Shown: piece after piece, positions 17,486 to 26,699 of the stretch
How positions within the stretch are numbered: position 1 is the first letter of the stretch
Layout: every line of letters starts with the position of its first letter
The notes under the pieces: model-generated
Told to the model about the DNA's origin: nothing
Seen by the model: only the letters and a program-made list of their open reading frames with translations
The model's database searches: none
Translations under genes and position numbers: made by a program
Assembly: GCF_020748465.1 (NCBI RefSeq)
Contig: NZ_JAHZMP010000001.1
Coordinates: forward strand, 992,001-1,056,000
Reading direction: 5' to 3'
DNA length: 64,000 bases
Source of the DNA: Terrisporobacter mayombei
GTDB taxonomy: Bacteria > Bacillota > Clostridia > Peptostreptococcales > Peptostreptococcaceae

Positions 17486-18538
17486 TTATACTTCTTCACT
17501 ATCTATTAATACTTTTCCTTTGACTTGGTTATTTTTATACATTTGAAAGGCACTTGATATTTCTTTTAAAAGAATTTTTTTATAAATTAATGATTGATTA
17601 AATTTTAATTCTCCAGTTTTAAAATAATGAGCAGTTAATTCCCACTCTTTTCCTGGAAATGGAGCACTATAAGACATCCAAGATCCTGTTAAATTAAATT
17701 CTTTTCTATTCATTTGCTCCCATTCTTTCACTGAAAAATTAATTTCTTTAGTAGGCGTTCCTATAAAGCATACATTAGCTTTATTAGCTGCTAATTGAAA
17801 AGCCATTTTCATTGTTATTGTATTTCCTGCTGTTTCATAAACATAGTCGAACCCTCTATTATTTGTCAATTGTAGCGCATTTTTCATAAAATTTTCTTCT
17901 AAAGTATTTATTCCATCATCTGCACCTAAAAATTTAGCAAGTTCTAATCTTTCATTATTTATATCAAATACTACAACTTTCTTAGCTCCAAATATTTTAG
18001 CCCATTGCATTGTGAATAATCCAATTGTTCCTCCACCTAAAATTGCAACAGTTTTTCCACCTTCATAAGGTACTCTTTGTAACCCATGTAGTGCAACTGT
18101 AGCTGGCTCAAAAAATGCACCTTGCTCAAATGTAACTTCATCCTCAAATTTTACTGCATTTCTTTCTGGAACAACTACATATTCTGCAAAACTTCCAAAT
18201 TCTCTCGAACCTATAAAACTATAATGCTTACAAAGAGCATGATTTCCACTTTGGCAATCTTCACACTTCATACAAGGAACTAAAGGAACACCTGCTACTC
18301 TATCTCCAACTTTTAAAGAAGTAACTCCTTTACCAATTTCTTCTATTACACCAGAAAATTCGTGACCCAACACATTAGGATAAAAATGACATGCATCTGC
18401 ATTTACCCTTGGTACATCAGATCCACAAATTCCTGTATATTTTACTTTTATTAAAACTTGTCCCTCTTTTGGAATAGGTTTATTTATATCTTCAAATCTT
18501 ATATCTTCTCTACCATGAACCACTCCTGCTTTCATCAT
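17486..18538 (-). CDS. gatD: Galactitol-1-phosphate 5-dehydrogenase
   Basis: 350-residue zinc-dependent medium-chain dehydrogenase. Catalytic zinc region GICGSDVPR and GHEFSG; structural zinc cysteines in CMKCEDCQSGNHALC; Rossmann fold GGGTIG (about residues 168-173). The CGSD-PR motif and the GSWMSYSAPFPGKEWE stretch are as I remember for GatD of enteric bacteria. It oxidises galactitol-1-phosphate to tagatose-6-phosphate with NAD. Start at the first ATG of an ATGATG pair with AAGGG upstream. Sits between the aldolase and kinase genes of the gat operon. Confidence 0.9.
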   Translation of the reverse strand: MMKAGVVHGREDIRFEDINKPIPKEGQVLIKVKYTGICGSDVPRVNADACHFYPNVLGHEFSGVIEEIGKGVTSLKVGDRVAGVPLVPCMKCEDCQSGNHALCKHYSFIGSREFGSFAEYVVVPERNAVKFEDEVTFEQGAFFEPATVALHGLQRVPYEGGKTVAILGGGTIGLFTMQWAKIFGAKKVVVFDINNERLELAKFLGADDGINTLEENFMKNALQLTNNRGFDYVYETAGNTITMKMAFQLAANKANVCFIGTPTKEINFSVKEWEQMNRKEFNLTGSWMSYSAPFPGKEWELTAHYFKTGELKFNQSLIYKKILLKEISSAFQMYKNNQVKGKVLIDSEEV

Positions 18539-18556
18539 AGCTATTTCCCTTCTTTC

Positions 18557-19405
18557 TTATGCTTTATCTATTGAACCACACATACTAATTCTATTTTTTA
18601 CTAAGTCTTTAACATTTTCCATAGCAGCTTTTCCATATTTTTTTGGATCTATTGTTTCTGGATTTTCTTCTAATGTCATTTTTACGCCTTCTGTGTAAGC
18701 AATTCTTAATTCTGTTGCAAAGTTCACTTTGCAGATTCCTCTATTTATACTTTCTTTTATAGCTTCTTCTGATAATCCAGAAGCTCCATGTAAAACTAAA
18801 GGAACATCTACAAGTTCTCTTATCTCGCTTAATCTATCTAAATCTAATTTTGGAATCCCATCATAAACTCCATGAGCTGTTCCTATAGCTACTGCAAGAG
18901 AATCCACATTTGTTCTTTCCACAAATTCTCTTGCTTCTTTAGGATCTGTGTATCCTCCACATCCACCATCTAAATCATCTTCTTTTCCACCTACTTTTCC
19001 CAGTTCAGCTTCCACAGGAATAGAGGAAGGCTTACATGAATCAACAACTCTCTTTGTAATTTCTATATTTTCTTCAAAAACACTATGAGATCCATCAATC
19101 ATTATTGATGTATATCCGCCTCTAAGTGCCTGCATAGCTAAATCAAAACTACTTCCATGATCTAAATGCATTGCTACTGGAACACTAGATTTTTTTGCTG
19201 CAGAACTTACATTAGATAAATAATAATCAAGACCTGCATATTTAACAGTTGATGGTGTAGTTTGCATAATTACAGGTGAATTTAATTCTTCTGCAGCTTC
19301 TATTACAGCCATAACCATTTCCATATTTTCCACATTGAAGGCACCTATAGCATATCTTCCTTTTTGTGCCTTTTTTAATATTTCTTTTGTCGTAACTAAT
19401 GGCAT
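18557..19405 (-). CDS. gatY: Class II tagatose/fructose-bisphosphate aldolase
   Basis: 282 residues, the short type of class II aldolase. HLDHGSS (about residues 80-86) supplies the catalytic Asp and a zinc His; further zinc His in GTAHGVYDG and VLHGASGLS; a GGKEDD loop follows the AELGKVGG stretch. It splits tagatose-1,6-bisphosphate (or fructose-1,6-bisphosphate) into triose phosphates. Its place in a galactitol operon favours the tagatose substrate. In enteric bacteria GatY needs GatZ; no gatZ is present here, so this enzyme may work alone. AGGAGG site, ATG start. Confidence 0.88.
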   Translation of the reverse strand: MPLVTTKEILKKAQKGRYAIGAFNVENMEMVMAVIEAAEELNSPVIMQTTPSTVKYAGLDYYLSNVSSAAKKSSVPVAMHLDHGSSFDLAMQALRGGYTSIMIDGSHSVFEENIEITKRVVDSCKPSSIPVEAELGKVGGKEDDLDGGCGGYTDPKEAREFVERTNVDSLAVAIGTAHGVYDGIPKLDLDRLSEIRELVDVPLVLHGASGLSEEAIKESINRGICKVNFATELRIAYTEGVKMTLEENPETIDPKKYGKAAMENVKDLVKNRISMCGSIDKA

Positions 19406-19463
19406 TATACTTCCTCCTATTTATTAAATTTAAGCTTAAAAGGTATAAAAAAATATATGTTAT

Positions 19464-19499
19464 ACTAAGCAATAACTAAAATATTAGTTATCACTTAGT
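19464..19499 (-). promoter_or_regulatory. Intercistronic stem-loop between gatC and gatY
   Basis: ACTAAGTGATAACTAA and TTAGTTATTGCTTAGT (minus strand) pair over 16 bp with two G-U pairs and a 4-base loop. A T run comes only 10 bases later, so it could be a weak terminator or an mRNA-processing or stabilising hairpin that separates PTS from enzyme expression. Confidence 0.6.
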
Positions 19500-19518
19500 G
19501 ATTATATATTTCTTGAGC

Positions 19519-20880
19519 TTAAGCTATATTTTCTTCTTTTAATGCTTTTGCACGCTCTTTAGATGTTCTAACAGCAAATACTAAGCATAGTGCATATATA
19601 CCACCTACTATTAACATTCCTGGTATATTGTCTCTAGTAAATATTTCTGTGAACACATAAGTTATTGGTGCTCCACCTTGGTCTAGTGCAGCTAATTGAG
19701 ATGCACCATTCATAGAGTTTGTAGTTTCTGCTAACTTTGTTACCCAAGGTATAGTTTGGTTTGCTATCCATATTGTGAAATACATTATGAATGAGCCTGA
19801 AATTATAGTTCTAAATATATTTCCTTTATGTACTGCTACTGCAATTGCTATAAAAAATCCTATTGTTGCTAAATCACCAAACGGTAAGATAACGTTTCCA
19901 GGAACAATAACAGCTATTAATATAGTAAGAGGTATAAAAATCAGTCCTGCTGTTACAACTTGCGGATCCCCTAGTAATATAGCTGGATCTAATCCTATAT
20001 AGAATTCAGAGTTATCATATTTCTTAGATAATATTTCTTTTGATCTTTCTGATATTGGCATTAATCCTTCCATTATACATTTTACAACTTTAGGCATTAA
20101 TACCATCACTGCTGACATTTTTACACCTAATTGTAATGATGCTGAAAAATCATAACCAGCTAAAAATCCTACTAAAGCGCCTAGTATACCACCTATTACT
20201 ATTGGCTCACCAAGAACTCCAACCTTTTCTTGTAAAGAATCTGCTGTTATATCTATATCTCTTATTCCTGGTATTTTTTCTATTATCCAATCTATAACAC
20301 AAGCTACGGGTGCTAAGTATGCAGATGTACCATGTGGCACTGTAAGTCCATCTAATTCAAAATAATCTGTCATTAAAGGTGCCCAAATATCACCCAATTT
20401 GTACGCTATAGCTGCATGAACTATTACTCCCAATATACCTATCCAGAAGTTACCTGTTGCTACATATGCTATTGCTCCTGTAAATGTCATGTGCCATATA
20501 TTCCATATATCTATATTTACAGTTTTTGTCCATTTTAAAGCTAACATTATTATGTTCACTGCTATTGCTATTGGTATTGCTACTGTTGCTATATTAGATG
20601 CCCAAGTCATAGGTGATGCTCCAGGCCATCCTATATCAACTACGCTCATTGAAAGACCAAAGTTTTTAGACATTGCTTGTGCAGCAGGTCCAAGTTGAGC
20701 ATTCATCATGTCTACTATAAGTCCAAGACCAACAAATCCAACACCGATCATTAAACCTGATCTAACTGCCTTACCAACTTTAACTCCAACACATATACTT
20801 AAAACTGCAATTACAAGTGGAAGCATAACTGATGCCCCAAGACCTATGATATAATTGATTATATCACCAAATATTCCCAT
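19519..20880 (-). CDS. gatC: PTS galactitol transporter EIIC
   Basis: 453-residue integral membrane protein with 10 or more hydrophobic segments, typical of the GatC/SgcC family: an early GLGASVMLPLVIA segment, GVKVGKAVRSG, and GLGLIVDMM, and the conserved LDGLTVPHGTSAYLAP loop near the middle. It moves galactitol (or a related polyol) into the cell while EIIB phosphorylates it. AAGGAGG site, ATG start. Gene order EIIA-EIIB-EIIC matches gat operons. Confidence 0.9.
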   Translation of the reverse strand: MGIFGDIINYIIGLGASVMLPLVIAVLSICVGVKVGKAVRSGLMIGVGFVGLGLIVDMMNAQLGPAAQAMSKNFGLSMSVVDIGWPGASPMTWASNIATVAIPIAIAVNIIMLALKWTKTVNIDIWNIWHMTFTGAIAYVATGNFWIGILGVIVHAAIAYKLGDIWAPLMTDYFELDGLTVPHGTSAYLAPVACVIDWIIEKIPGIRDIDITADSLQEKVGVLGEPIVIGGILGALVGFLAGYDFSASLQLGVKMSAVMVLMPKVVKCIMEGLMPISERSKEILSKKYDNSEFYIGLDPAILLGDPQVVTAGLIFIPLTILIAVIVPGNVILPFGDLATIGFFIAIAVAVHKGNIFRTIISGSFIMYFTIWIANQTIPWVTKLAETTNSMNGASQLAALDQGGAPITYVFTEIFTRDNIPGMLIVGGIYALCLVFAVRTSKERAKALKEENIA

Positions 20881-20915
20881 GGTAATTCCTCCTTAGTTTT
20901 ATATAAATATAATTT

Positions 20916-21197
20916 TTAGCATTGTAGTACTTCTAAAATTGCTTTCTCAGTTTTTTCTACACCTACACCTGATATAAAAGGCATTCCTGTTATTAGGGGT
21001 ATACCATAATCTCTTTTTACTTTAGATGTTGTAACTATTAAACTTGCACCACTTAAGTTTGACTCTATTTCAGATATTCTAACTTGTGCTATTTCTATAT
21101 CTATTCCATTTTTCTTCCCTAATTCCACTATTTTATTTGCTGCTATTGTTGATGTTGCAACAGCTCCACCACATGCTACTATCACTTTCTTTTTCAT
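20916..21197 (-). CDS. gatB: PTS galactitol EIIB component
   Basis: 93 residues, a free-standing EIIB of the lactose/galactitol type. The phosphorylated Cys9 lies in the P-loop-like VACGGAVATST. It receives phosphate from EIIA and passes it to the sugar bound to EIIC. AGGAG site 9 bases before the ATG. It starts two bases after the EIIA stop, so the two are translationally coupled. Confidence 0.9.
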   Translation of the reverse strand: MKKKVIVACGGAVATSTIAANKIVELGKKNGIDIEIAQVRISEIESNLSGASLIVTTSKVKRDYGIPLITGMPFISGVGVEKTEKAILEVLQC

Positions 21198-21199
21198 AA

Positions 21200-21664
21200 C
21201 TATTCATTCTCCTTATTTTTTATTATTTCTATTACATCTTCTTTGTCTTTTGCATTTGATAATTGGAATAAAACATTTTTATCTTGTAAAATTCCTAATA
21301 TATTCTGTAATGTTGATAAATGTTTTTGAGGATCATCCACAGCTAACATTACTACAACTTTCGTATATACTTCTTCATTATCAGTTCCCATTTGTATGAA
21401 TTTAACAGGTTCTTTTAATGTAGCTATACCAATTCCTGCCTCATTAACATGTGATACATCTGTGTGAGGTATTGCTATTCCAAATCCATCAACATCTATT
21501 CCTGTTGGAAATTCTAATTCACGGTTTATAAGAGCATTTATATAACTGTCCTTGCATAAACCTTCTTTTATAAATGTGCTCCCCATCTCTTCCATTATTT
21601 CTGAGCTATCTTTAACTTCTAAATCTGGAAATATTAAATTTTCTTTTAGTTGTTCCCAAACCAA
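21200..21664 (-). CDS. gatA: PTS EIIA component (galactitol/fructose-mannitol type)
   Basis: 155 residues from a TTG at 21664, chosen because GGGAGGTG lies 6 bases before it; the upstream in-frame ATG at 21694 precedes this site and overlaps the regulator gene. PTS_EIIA_2 domain with the phosphorylated His67 in GIAIPHTDVSHV. It takes phosphate from HPr and hands it to EIIB. It follows the PRD regulator by 13 bases. Confidence 0.9.
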   Translation of the reverse strand: MVWEQLKENLIFPDLEVKDSSEIMEEMGSTFIKEGLCKDSYINALINRELEFPTGIDVDGFGIAIPHTDVSHVNEAGIGIATLKEPVKFIQMGTDNEEVYTKVVVMLAVDDPQKHLSTLQNILGILQDKNVLFQLSNAKDKEDVIEIIKNKENE

Positions 21665-21677
21665 CTTTTTCACCTCC

Positions 21678-23759
21678 CTAGATGCTATATTCATATCTTC
21701 TTATAATTTCTGATAATTCATATTCAGTTTTAGCATTTTCCATTGCTTCTTTAAATTTATCTTGACCTAACATGTTTACTAAATTGAAAAAGGCTTTTAA
21801 ATGTGTATTATGGTCTATTGCGCTTAAGCAACAAACAAACTTTACTTCTTCTCCTTCTTCGCCATCACCAAACATTATAGGATTTTTTAACCTAATTAAG
21901 TTCATTCCAACTTTTTTAGTTCCAGAATCTATACCTTCATGAGGCATAGCAAATCCTTCTGATATTACTACATAAGGACCATTTTCTTCTATATTTGCAA
22001 TCATGCTATCTATGTATCGTTCTTCTATGTAACCATCATCTAGCAATTTTTTTGCTGAAATTTTAATTGCATCTCTCCAATTATCACATTCCACGTCTAA
22101 TTTAATGTTGGAGCTTGGTAAAAGGTGATGAAGATATGGTTTTGTATAATCCAATTCTTCATGGCTTCCATCATCAAAATAATCTAAGATTGCATCTGTG
22201 ACTTTTTCAGTTAGTTCTACTGGTATTTTATCTTCAAATTCCATAAAAACTGATTTTAATTTATTCAAAAGCCCCTTTGCGGTTACTTCTTTTTTCTCAA
22301 TTCTTGGTGGAATATTTCTAGCATTTCTAATTTCATCAATTTTACTTCCTAATCTTATGTAATCTTCATCTGTAAAAAGCGGAGATACTATTACATAATC
22401 ACTTTTTATATTTTCTAATGGCACCGTTGATATGACCAAATCAGCATTTCTGTTATTTATGTTTTTTTCATCATGAGATGATACAATATCGACTATTTGG
22501 AAGTTATAGTGTGTCTTTAGCTTGGCTAAAAGCAATTGTGAAGTTCCTATACCTCCGTTACATACTAAAATAACGTGGAAAGCTATCTCTTGATTTTTCT
22601 TTCTTTCTATAGCTGCACAAATATGAATCGTTATATAAGCAAGCTCTATATCGTCTATTTCTTTTTGTGCATATTTCTCAATAATATCTATATGTTTTCT
22701 AGCTGCCATAATGACATTAGGATTTTTTATTACCACCGCATCTATAAATTCATTAGGTTGTAAATTACTATTTCTTGATCTAAATATGGATTCTAAATGA
22801 TTAGATAAATTTTGATAAAAATCATAATCATCATTTAAGTTCATTTTTAACTCATGTGATACACCTTCTATAAATTGTCTTGTTAAAAGCTGAATTTTTA
22901 CCATACTTTCATTTTCATTATCCCTTTTTAAATATCGAAGTCCATTTAATACTCTACTTAAAAACATTTCTTCATCTACTGTTGTCATAATATTGCAATA
23001 TTGAGAAATATATTTGAATATATCTTGGGCCATGGAAAGCTTGGTTTTGCAAGTAATATTTTGCTTTTCTATTAATTCACCCTTTTTAAGCCTTAATATG
23101 GCTATAGTCAAATAAGACTTTAATTTTAAGTAAGATGAGTCAGTAAGATATTTTTCATGTGCATGTTCCTGCTCATTAATAATCCTATGTATTTTATCCA
23201 TATCACTTTTTAACAATAGGTTTTCACTATTTATAGATGAGATTAAGTTTTTATTATCTTGATCTGATAAAATAATGCTTAATAAAAAGCTTCTTTTATC
23301 ACTTTCCAATCCATCAAGTCTTAAACCTTTATTGGCATGAGATATGACAGTTAGGTTACCAATCTTTAAATATTCTTTAACCCTTCCTAAGTCATTTATT
23401 ATGGTTGCTCTACTTACATAAAGGGTATCTGCAATTTTTGAAAGTGTAATATATTCTGAAGACTCTATAAGTATAATAGCTATCATTATTTTTCTTTCTT
23501 CCTTTGATAACTTATATGTATAAAAATCTCTATCAGAAATTAATTCATATGCATCTTTAATGTCATCTTTTTTTTCAATCTTACCATTACTACATAAAGA
23601 TAAAAGTGAAATATTATTTTCTTTAAGAAAATCATTAATATCATTTAAATCATTTCTTATTGTCCTTTTAGATACACTAAAGTTTTCTGCCAAAGATGAT
23701 ATTGTTATGTCATTTCTATCTATAATTTCCAAGAGTATTTCTTTTGTTCTCTTCTTCAT
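21678..23759 (-). CDS. PRD-containing BglG/MtlR-type transcription activator
   Basis: 693 residues in the order: HTH_11 winged helix (residues 1-60), a second Mga-like HTH (about 85-150), PRD1 and PRD2 (about 185-390, with a His in ITIHICAAIER), EIIB-like domain (HVILVCNGGIGTSQ, Cys400), and a C-terminal EIIA-like domain (GFAMPHEG, His607). HPr and the galactitol EII proteins would control its activity by phosphorylation of these sites, so it should switch on the operon when substrate is present. It heads the operon. No antiterminator RNA is evident; the HTH domains imply DNA binding. GGGGGGAG site. Confidence 0.9.
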   Translation of the reverse strand: MKKRTKEILLEIIDRNDITISSLAENFSVSKRTIRNDLNDINDFLKENNISLLSLCSNGKIEKKDDIKDAYELISDRDFYTYKLSKEERKIMIAIILIESSEYITLSKIADTLYVSRATIINDLGRVKEYLKIGNLTVISHANKGLRLDGLESDKRSFLLSIILSDQDNKNLISSINSENLLLKSDMDKIHRIINEQEHAHEKYLTDSSYLKLKSYLTIAILRLKKGELIEKQNITCKTKLSMAQDIFKYISQYCNIMTTVDEEMFLSRVLNGLRYLKRDNENESMVKIQLLTRQFIEGVSHELKMNLNDDYDFYQNLSNHLESIFRSRNSNLQPNEFIDAVVIKNPNVIMAARKHIDIIEKYAQKEIDDIELAYITIHICAAIERKKNQEIAFHVILVCNGGIGTSQLLLAKLKTHYNFQIVDIVSSHDEKNINNRNADLVISTVPLENIKSDYVIVSPLFTDEDYIRLGSKIDEIRNARNIPPRIEKKEVTAKGLLNKLKSVFMEFEDKIPVELTEKVTDAILDYFDDGSHEELDYTKPYLHHLLPSSNIKLDVECDNWRDAIKISAKKLLDDGYIEERYIDSMIANIEENGPYVVISEGFAMPHEGIDSGTKKVGMNLIRLKNPIMFGDGEEGEEVKFVCCLSAIDHNTHLKAFFNLVNMLGQDKFKEAMENAKTEYELSEIIRRYEYSI

Positions 23760-23940
23760 TTTTCTCCCCCCAATTGCTATGATTAAATTCTATCAGCATT
23801 ATTAAATATAAAACAGTCAAATGTCTTTCACTGTTTATTGCAAAAAAATATAACAGTATAAATCCCTTCAAAAAAACTTGAAAAGGTTTATACTATACGT
23901 TCTATTGTAAAGTAATGTATAATTTTTATTAAGATTAAAA

Positions 23941-24513
23941 TTGCCAAAATACTGTTTAAAAGAACATCATGATATAAAAGTAAACTTAGAAGATTTAGAA
24001 TTTGCTATTGGTATGCCTGGAGATGAAGTTTTTTCAAATTTTGGTATCAGTGATAATGAATTTAGTTATAGCAAGTGGGTTAGGTATATCGATGATTATA
24101 AAGATGAAATTAAATTGTTTGATGAAATTGAGGATACTTTAGAATACTTAAGAAAAAATAACGTTATTCTTGCCATAGCCACTTCTAAAACTAGATTTGA
24201 ATATGATACAACAGTTAAGCACTTCAATATTAACCATTATTTTGATTATGTAGTTTGTATAGATGAAGTTGAACATCCAAAACCAAGTGCAGATCCACTT
24301 TTAAAAATTATTCAACAGTCAAAAATCTCAGCTGAAGAAGCATTATTTGTAGGCGACACTTATTTTGATATAGAGTGTGCTAGAAATGCACAAATGGATT
24401 TTGGTTTAGCATTATGGGGAGCTCATGAAAAATGCAAATCTATGTGTAATATTCATTTTTCAACTCCGAAAGAATTGCGCAAAACTAATGCATTAGATTC
24501 TAATAATGTTTAA
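23941..24513 (+). pseudogene. HAD hydrolase lacking its N-terminal catalytic segment
   Basis: 190 codons from a TTG with no ribosome site. The protein covers the cap and later HAD motifs (motif 2 IATSKTR, Lys in EHPKPSADP, motif 4 FVGDTYFDIE) but begins inside the cap; the N-terminal DxDGT strand with the nucleophile Asp, about 20 residues, is missing. The 180 bases upstream are AT-rich and hold no such sequence in any frame. Without the Asp it cannot be a normal phosphatase. A 5'-truncated remnant is the simplest reading; a domain with a non-catalytic role is possible. Confidence 0.7.
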
Positions 24514-24531
24514 ATTATAAACTTAGCATAT

Positions 24532-24572
24532 AAAAAGCTGGGCATATAATAAATATGACCAGCTTTTTTTAA
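24532..24572. terminator. Terminator between the HAD remnant and the cytidylate-kinase-like gene
   Basis: AAAAAGCTGG / CCAGCTTTTTTT, 10-bp stem with a 17-base loop and T runs on both strands. Confidence 0.8.
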
Positions 24573-24595
24573 TTGGTTCTTTCTATATTAGTTCA

Positions 24596-25192
24596 TTATT
24601 TATATCTTTTTTCTACAAAGTCTATTATCATCCTCACAGCCTCATCTATGCCCATAAAACTAGTATCTAAACATAAATGGTAGTTCTTTGCATCTCCCCA
24701 GTAAGAGTCTGTATAATATTTATAATAAGATGCTCTTTCTTTGTCTATTTTTTTAACAACAGAAGCACTTATTTCTTCCTTTACATTATGTTCAATTATA
24801 GCTCTTTTTCTTCTAAATTCAAAGTCCCCATGAATAAATATATTAAATACATTATCAAATTCTTTTAATGCATAATTTGATGCTCTTCCTACAAATATAC
24901 AAGATTTTTCACTGGCAAGTTTTTGTATTAAATTAAATTGTTTTAAAAATAGTTGGTGATTAATAGGTAAATTATTTGATCCATAGTCATATCCAAAGTA
25001 ACTCAAAACTTTTAATGGTTTTTCATCATATTTCTCAAAATATTCCTTACAGTATCCACTTTCTTTGGCAACCATAGTTAGTAATTCTTTATCATAGCAT
25101 GGTATATCAAAATACGCAGCTAATCTTCTTCCTATTTCTCCACCACCACTACCATACTCTCTACTAATAGTAATTACAAATTTATCTTTCAT
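24596..25192 (-). CDS. Cytidylate kinase-like family protein
   Basis: 198 residues of the AAA_26/cytidylate kinase-like family, common in clostridia. The N-terminal P-loop-like ITISREYGSGGGEIGRRLA binds nucleotide; SCIFVGRASNYAL follows mid-protein, and RRKRAI and DKERASYYKYY provide Arg/Lys for the lid. True CMP kinase activity has not been shown for this group; it is distinct from the cmk housekeeping enzyme. GGGGAT site, ATG start. Stands next to a HAD phosphatase gene in the same direction. Confidence 0.82.
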   Translation of the reverse strand: MKDKFVITISREYGSGGGEIGRRLAAYFDIPCYDKELLTMVAKESGYCKEYFEKYDEKPLKVLSYFGYDYGSNNLPINHQLFLKQFNLIQKLASEKSCIFVGRASNYALKEFDNVFNIFIHGDFEFRRKRAIIEHNVKEEISASVVKKIDKERASYYKYYTDSYWGDAKNYHLCLDTSFMGIDEAVRMIIDFVEKRYK

Positions 25193-25240
25193 AAGTATCC
25201 CCCATTTTTAAATAAATGTTAGAGCAATAAATAACATCTT

Positions 25241-25885
25241 CTATATAACCTTTAGTATAGATGATAAATTATTTACTATCTTAATATTATTATATTCTTT
25301 AAAATCATTTTGTGATGTAGTTCCAGTAGTAACTCCAACAAAATCTATTTGTCCATTTTCTGCTGCTTTAGCATCTATATAACTATCTCCAACATATAAT
25401 ACATCTTCTTTTGTGCAATTAAAGTAATCTAGTGCTTTCATTAAACCTTCTGGATTTGGTTTATGAGTTGTCACATTTTCATAACCTATTATATAATCAA
25501 CGTATTTTCTACAATCTAAGTGCTCTAGTATTTTATCTATTCTAGCTCCCATTCTACTAGAAACTATACCAACTTTTATTCCATTTTCCTTAAGAGTTCT
25601 TAGCGTATCAACAGTATCTTCAAATAAAACAGTATTTTGAATTGTAATCTCATCTGATTTAACTCTATAAATTGATACAAGTTCTTGAACCTTTTCTTCA
25701 TCCTTTATTCCTGTTAGTTCTGGAAAGGCATTATCCAATGTCATACCTATAGTTTTAATAGCTTTTTCTCTATCAAAACCATCTATATTCATTGTCTCAA
25801 AAGTATGCCTAAAACATTCTACTATAGGCTTAGTTGTATCTGCTAGAGTATAATCAAAGTCAAATAAGCATAATTTATATTTCAT
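25241..25885 (-). CDS. HAD-superfamily phosphatase
   Basis: 214 residues from the ATG at 25885 with GGGGGA just upstream. Complete set of HAD motifs: DFDYTL with the nucleophile Asp (Tyr in place of the more usual Gly), SSRMG after VGIVS, Lys in THKPNPE, and VLYVGDSYIDAKAA. A helical cap (residues 15-80) places it in subfamily IA, close to phosphoglycolate- and pyrophosphatase-type enzymes (PpaX/Gph). Substrate unknown. It contrasts with the truncated HAD gene at 23941. Confidence 0.88.
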   Translation of the reverse strand: MKYKLCLFDFDYTLADTTKPIVECFRHTFETMNIDGFDREKAIKTIGMTLDNAFPELTGIKDEEKVQELVSIYRVKSDEITIQNTVLFEDTVDTLRTLKENGIKVGIVSSRMGARIDKILEHLDCRKYVDYIIGYENVTTHKPNPEGLMKALDYFNCTKEDVLYVGDSYIDAKAAENGQIDFVGVTTGTTSQNDFKEYNNIKIVNNLSSILKVI

Positions 25886-25974
25886 ATTTGTCCCCCTAAA
25901 TTTGTCATTTATTATTAATAATATCATAAATACAAATTTATTTCTTCACATAATTAAAGAGGGCTTACACCCCC

Positions 25975-26613
25975 TTAATCATTTTCATGCTCCTTCCAAT
26001 AGTTATCCCTCTTGGCACAATAATATTTATACATTTTTTCATTACCCAATTCTTCATAGCAACATGCAATGTCAAAAAAGAAAAATGGATTATCTCCATA
26101 TAATTTTGTGATTTTCTTTAAAGTCTTAATCGCATCTTCATACTTTTTAGCTTCTATCTGACTTTGTGATTTAAGATATTGTATATATTGATCCTCTTTA
26201 ATTTCCGCTTCCATTTCTTCAGCAATTTCAAAATATTTAATTGCTTCCTCATGTTCATTTATTTCTGCTAATATATCAGCTTTCAATAAGTAACTATCTG
26301 GAAATATTGGTATAAAATCAATAAGCTCATTGGATATTAATAAAGCCTTTCTGTAATTTTTTTTCTTTTTATATTCTTCACACATGGTATATAAAACATC
26401 ATACTTATCTTCTAAATAATCAAAATCCTTTATGGATGAAATCATTTCAAAAGCTTCGTCTACTCTATCTATTCTTTTTTGTGCAAGGAACAAAATTGAA
26501 TCATCTATACTTAATTCATCATAATATTTTTTCATCAAATTGAAATAAGATTCCTTGACTTCCTCTTCCGAAAAATCTCCTTTTATATTAAGTTCTCTAA
26601 AAATATTTTTCAT
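25975..26613 (-). CDS. TPR-repeat protein
   Basis: 212 residues, all helical. The first 60 residues resemble a J-domain-like bundle but without the HPD tripeptide (KKYYDEL in its place). From about residue 65 onward come three or four tetratricopeptide repeats (YRKALLISNELIDFIP, HEEAIKYFEIAEEM, YEDAIKTLKKITKLYG). It is probably a soluble scaffold. GGGAGGG site, ATG start. Partner not evident from neighbours. Confidence 0.75.
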   Translation of the reverse strand: MKNIFRELNIKGDFSEEEVKESYFNLMKKYYDELSIDDSILFLAQKRIDRVDEAFEMISSIKDFDYLEDKYDVLYTMCEEYKKKKNYRKALLISNELIDFIPIFPDSYLLKADILAEINEHEEAIKYFEIAEEMEAEIKEDQYIQYLKSQSQIEAKKYEDAIKTLKKITKLYGDNPFFFFDIACCYEELGNEKMYKYYCAKRDNYWKEHEND

Positions 26614-26699
26614 CTTGCCCTCCCTTGCATATCAACTAATTTTCTTATTTTAATTATAGTACTTAATTACTAATTACAATCCATAAATTACAAATATTT

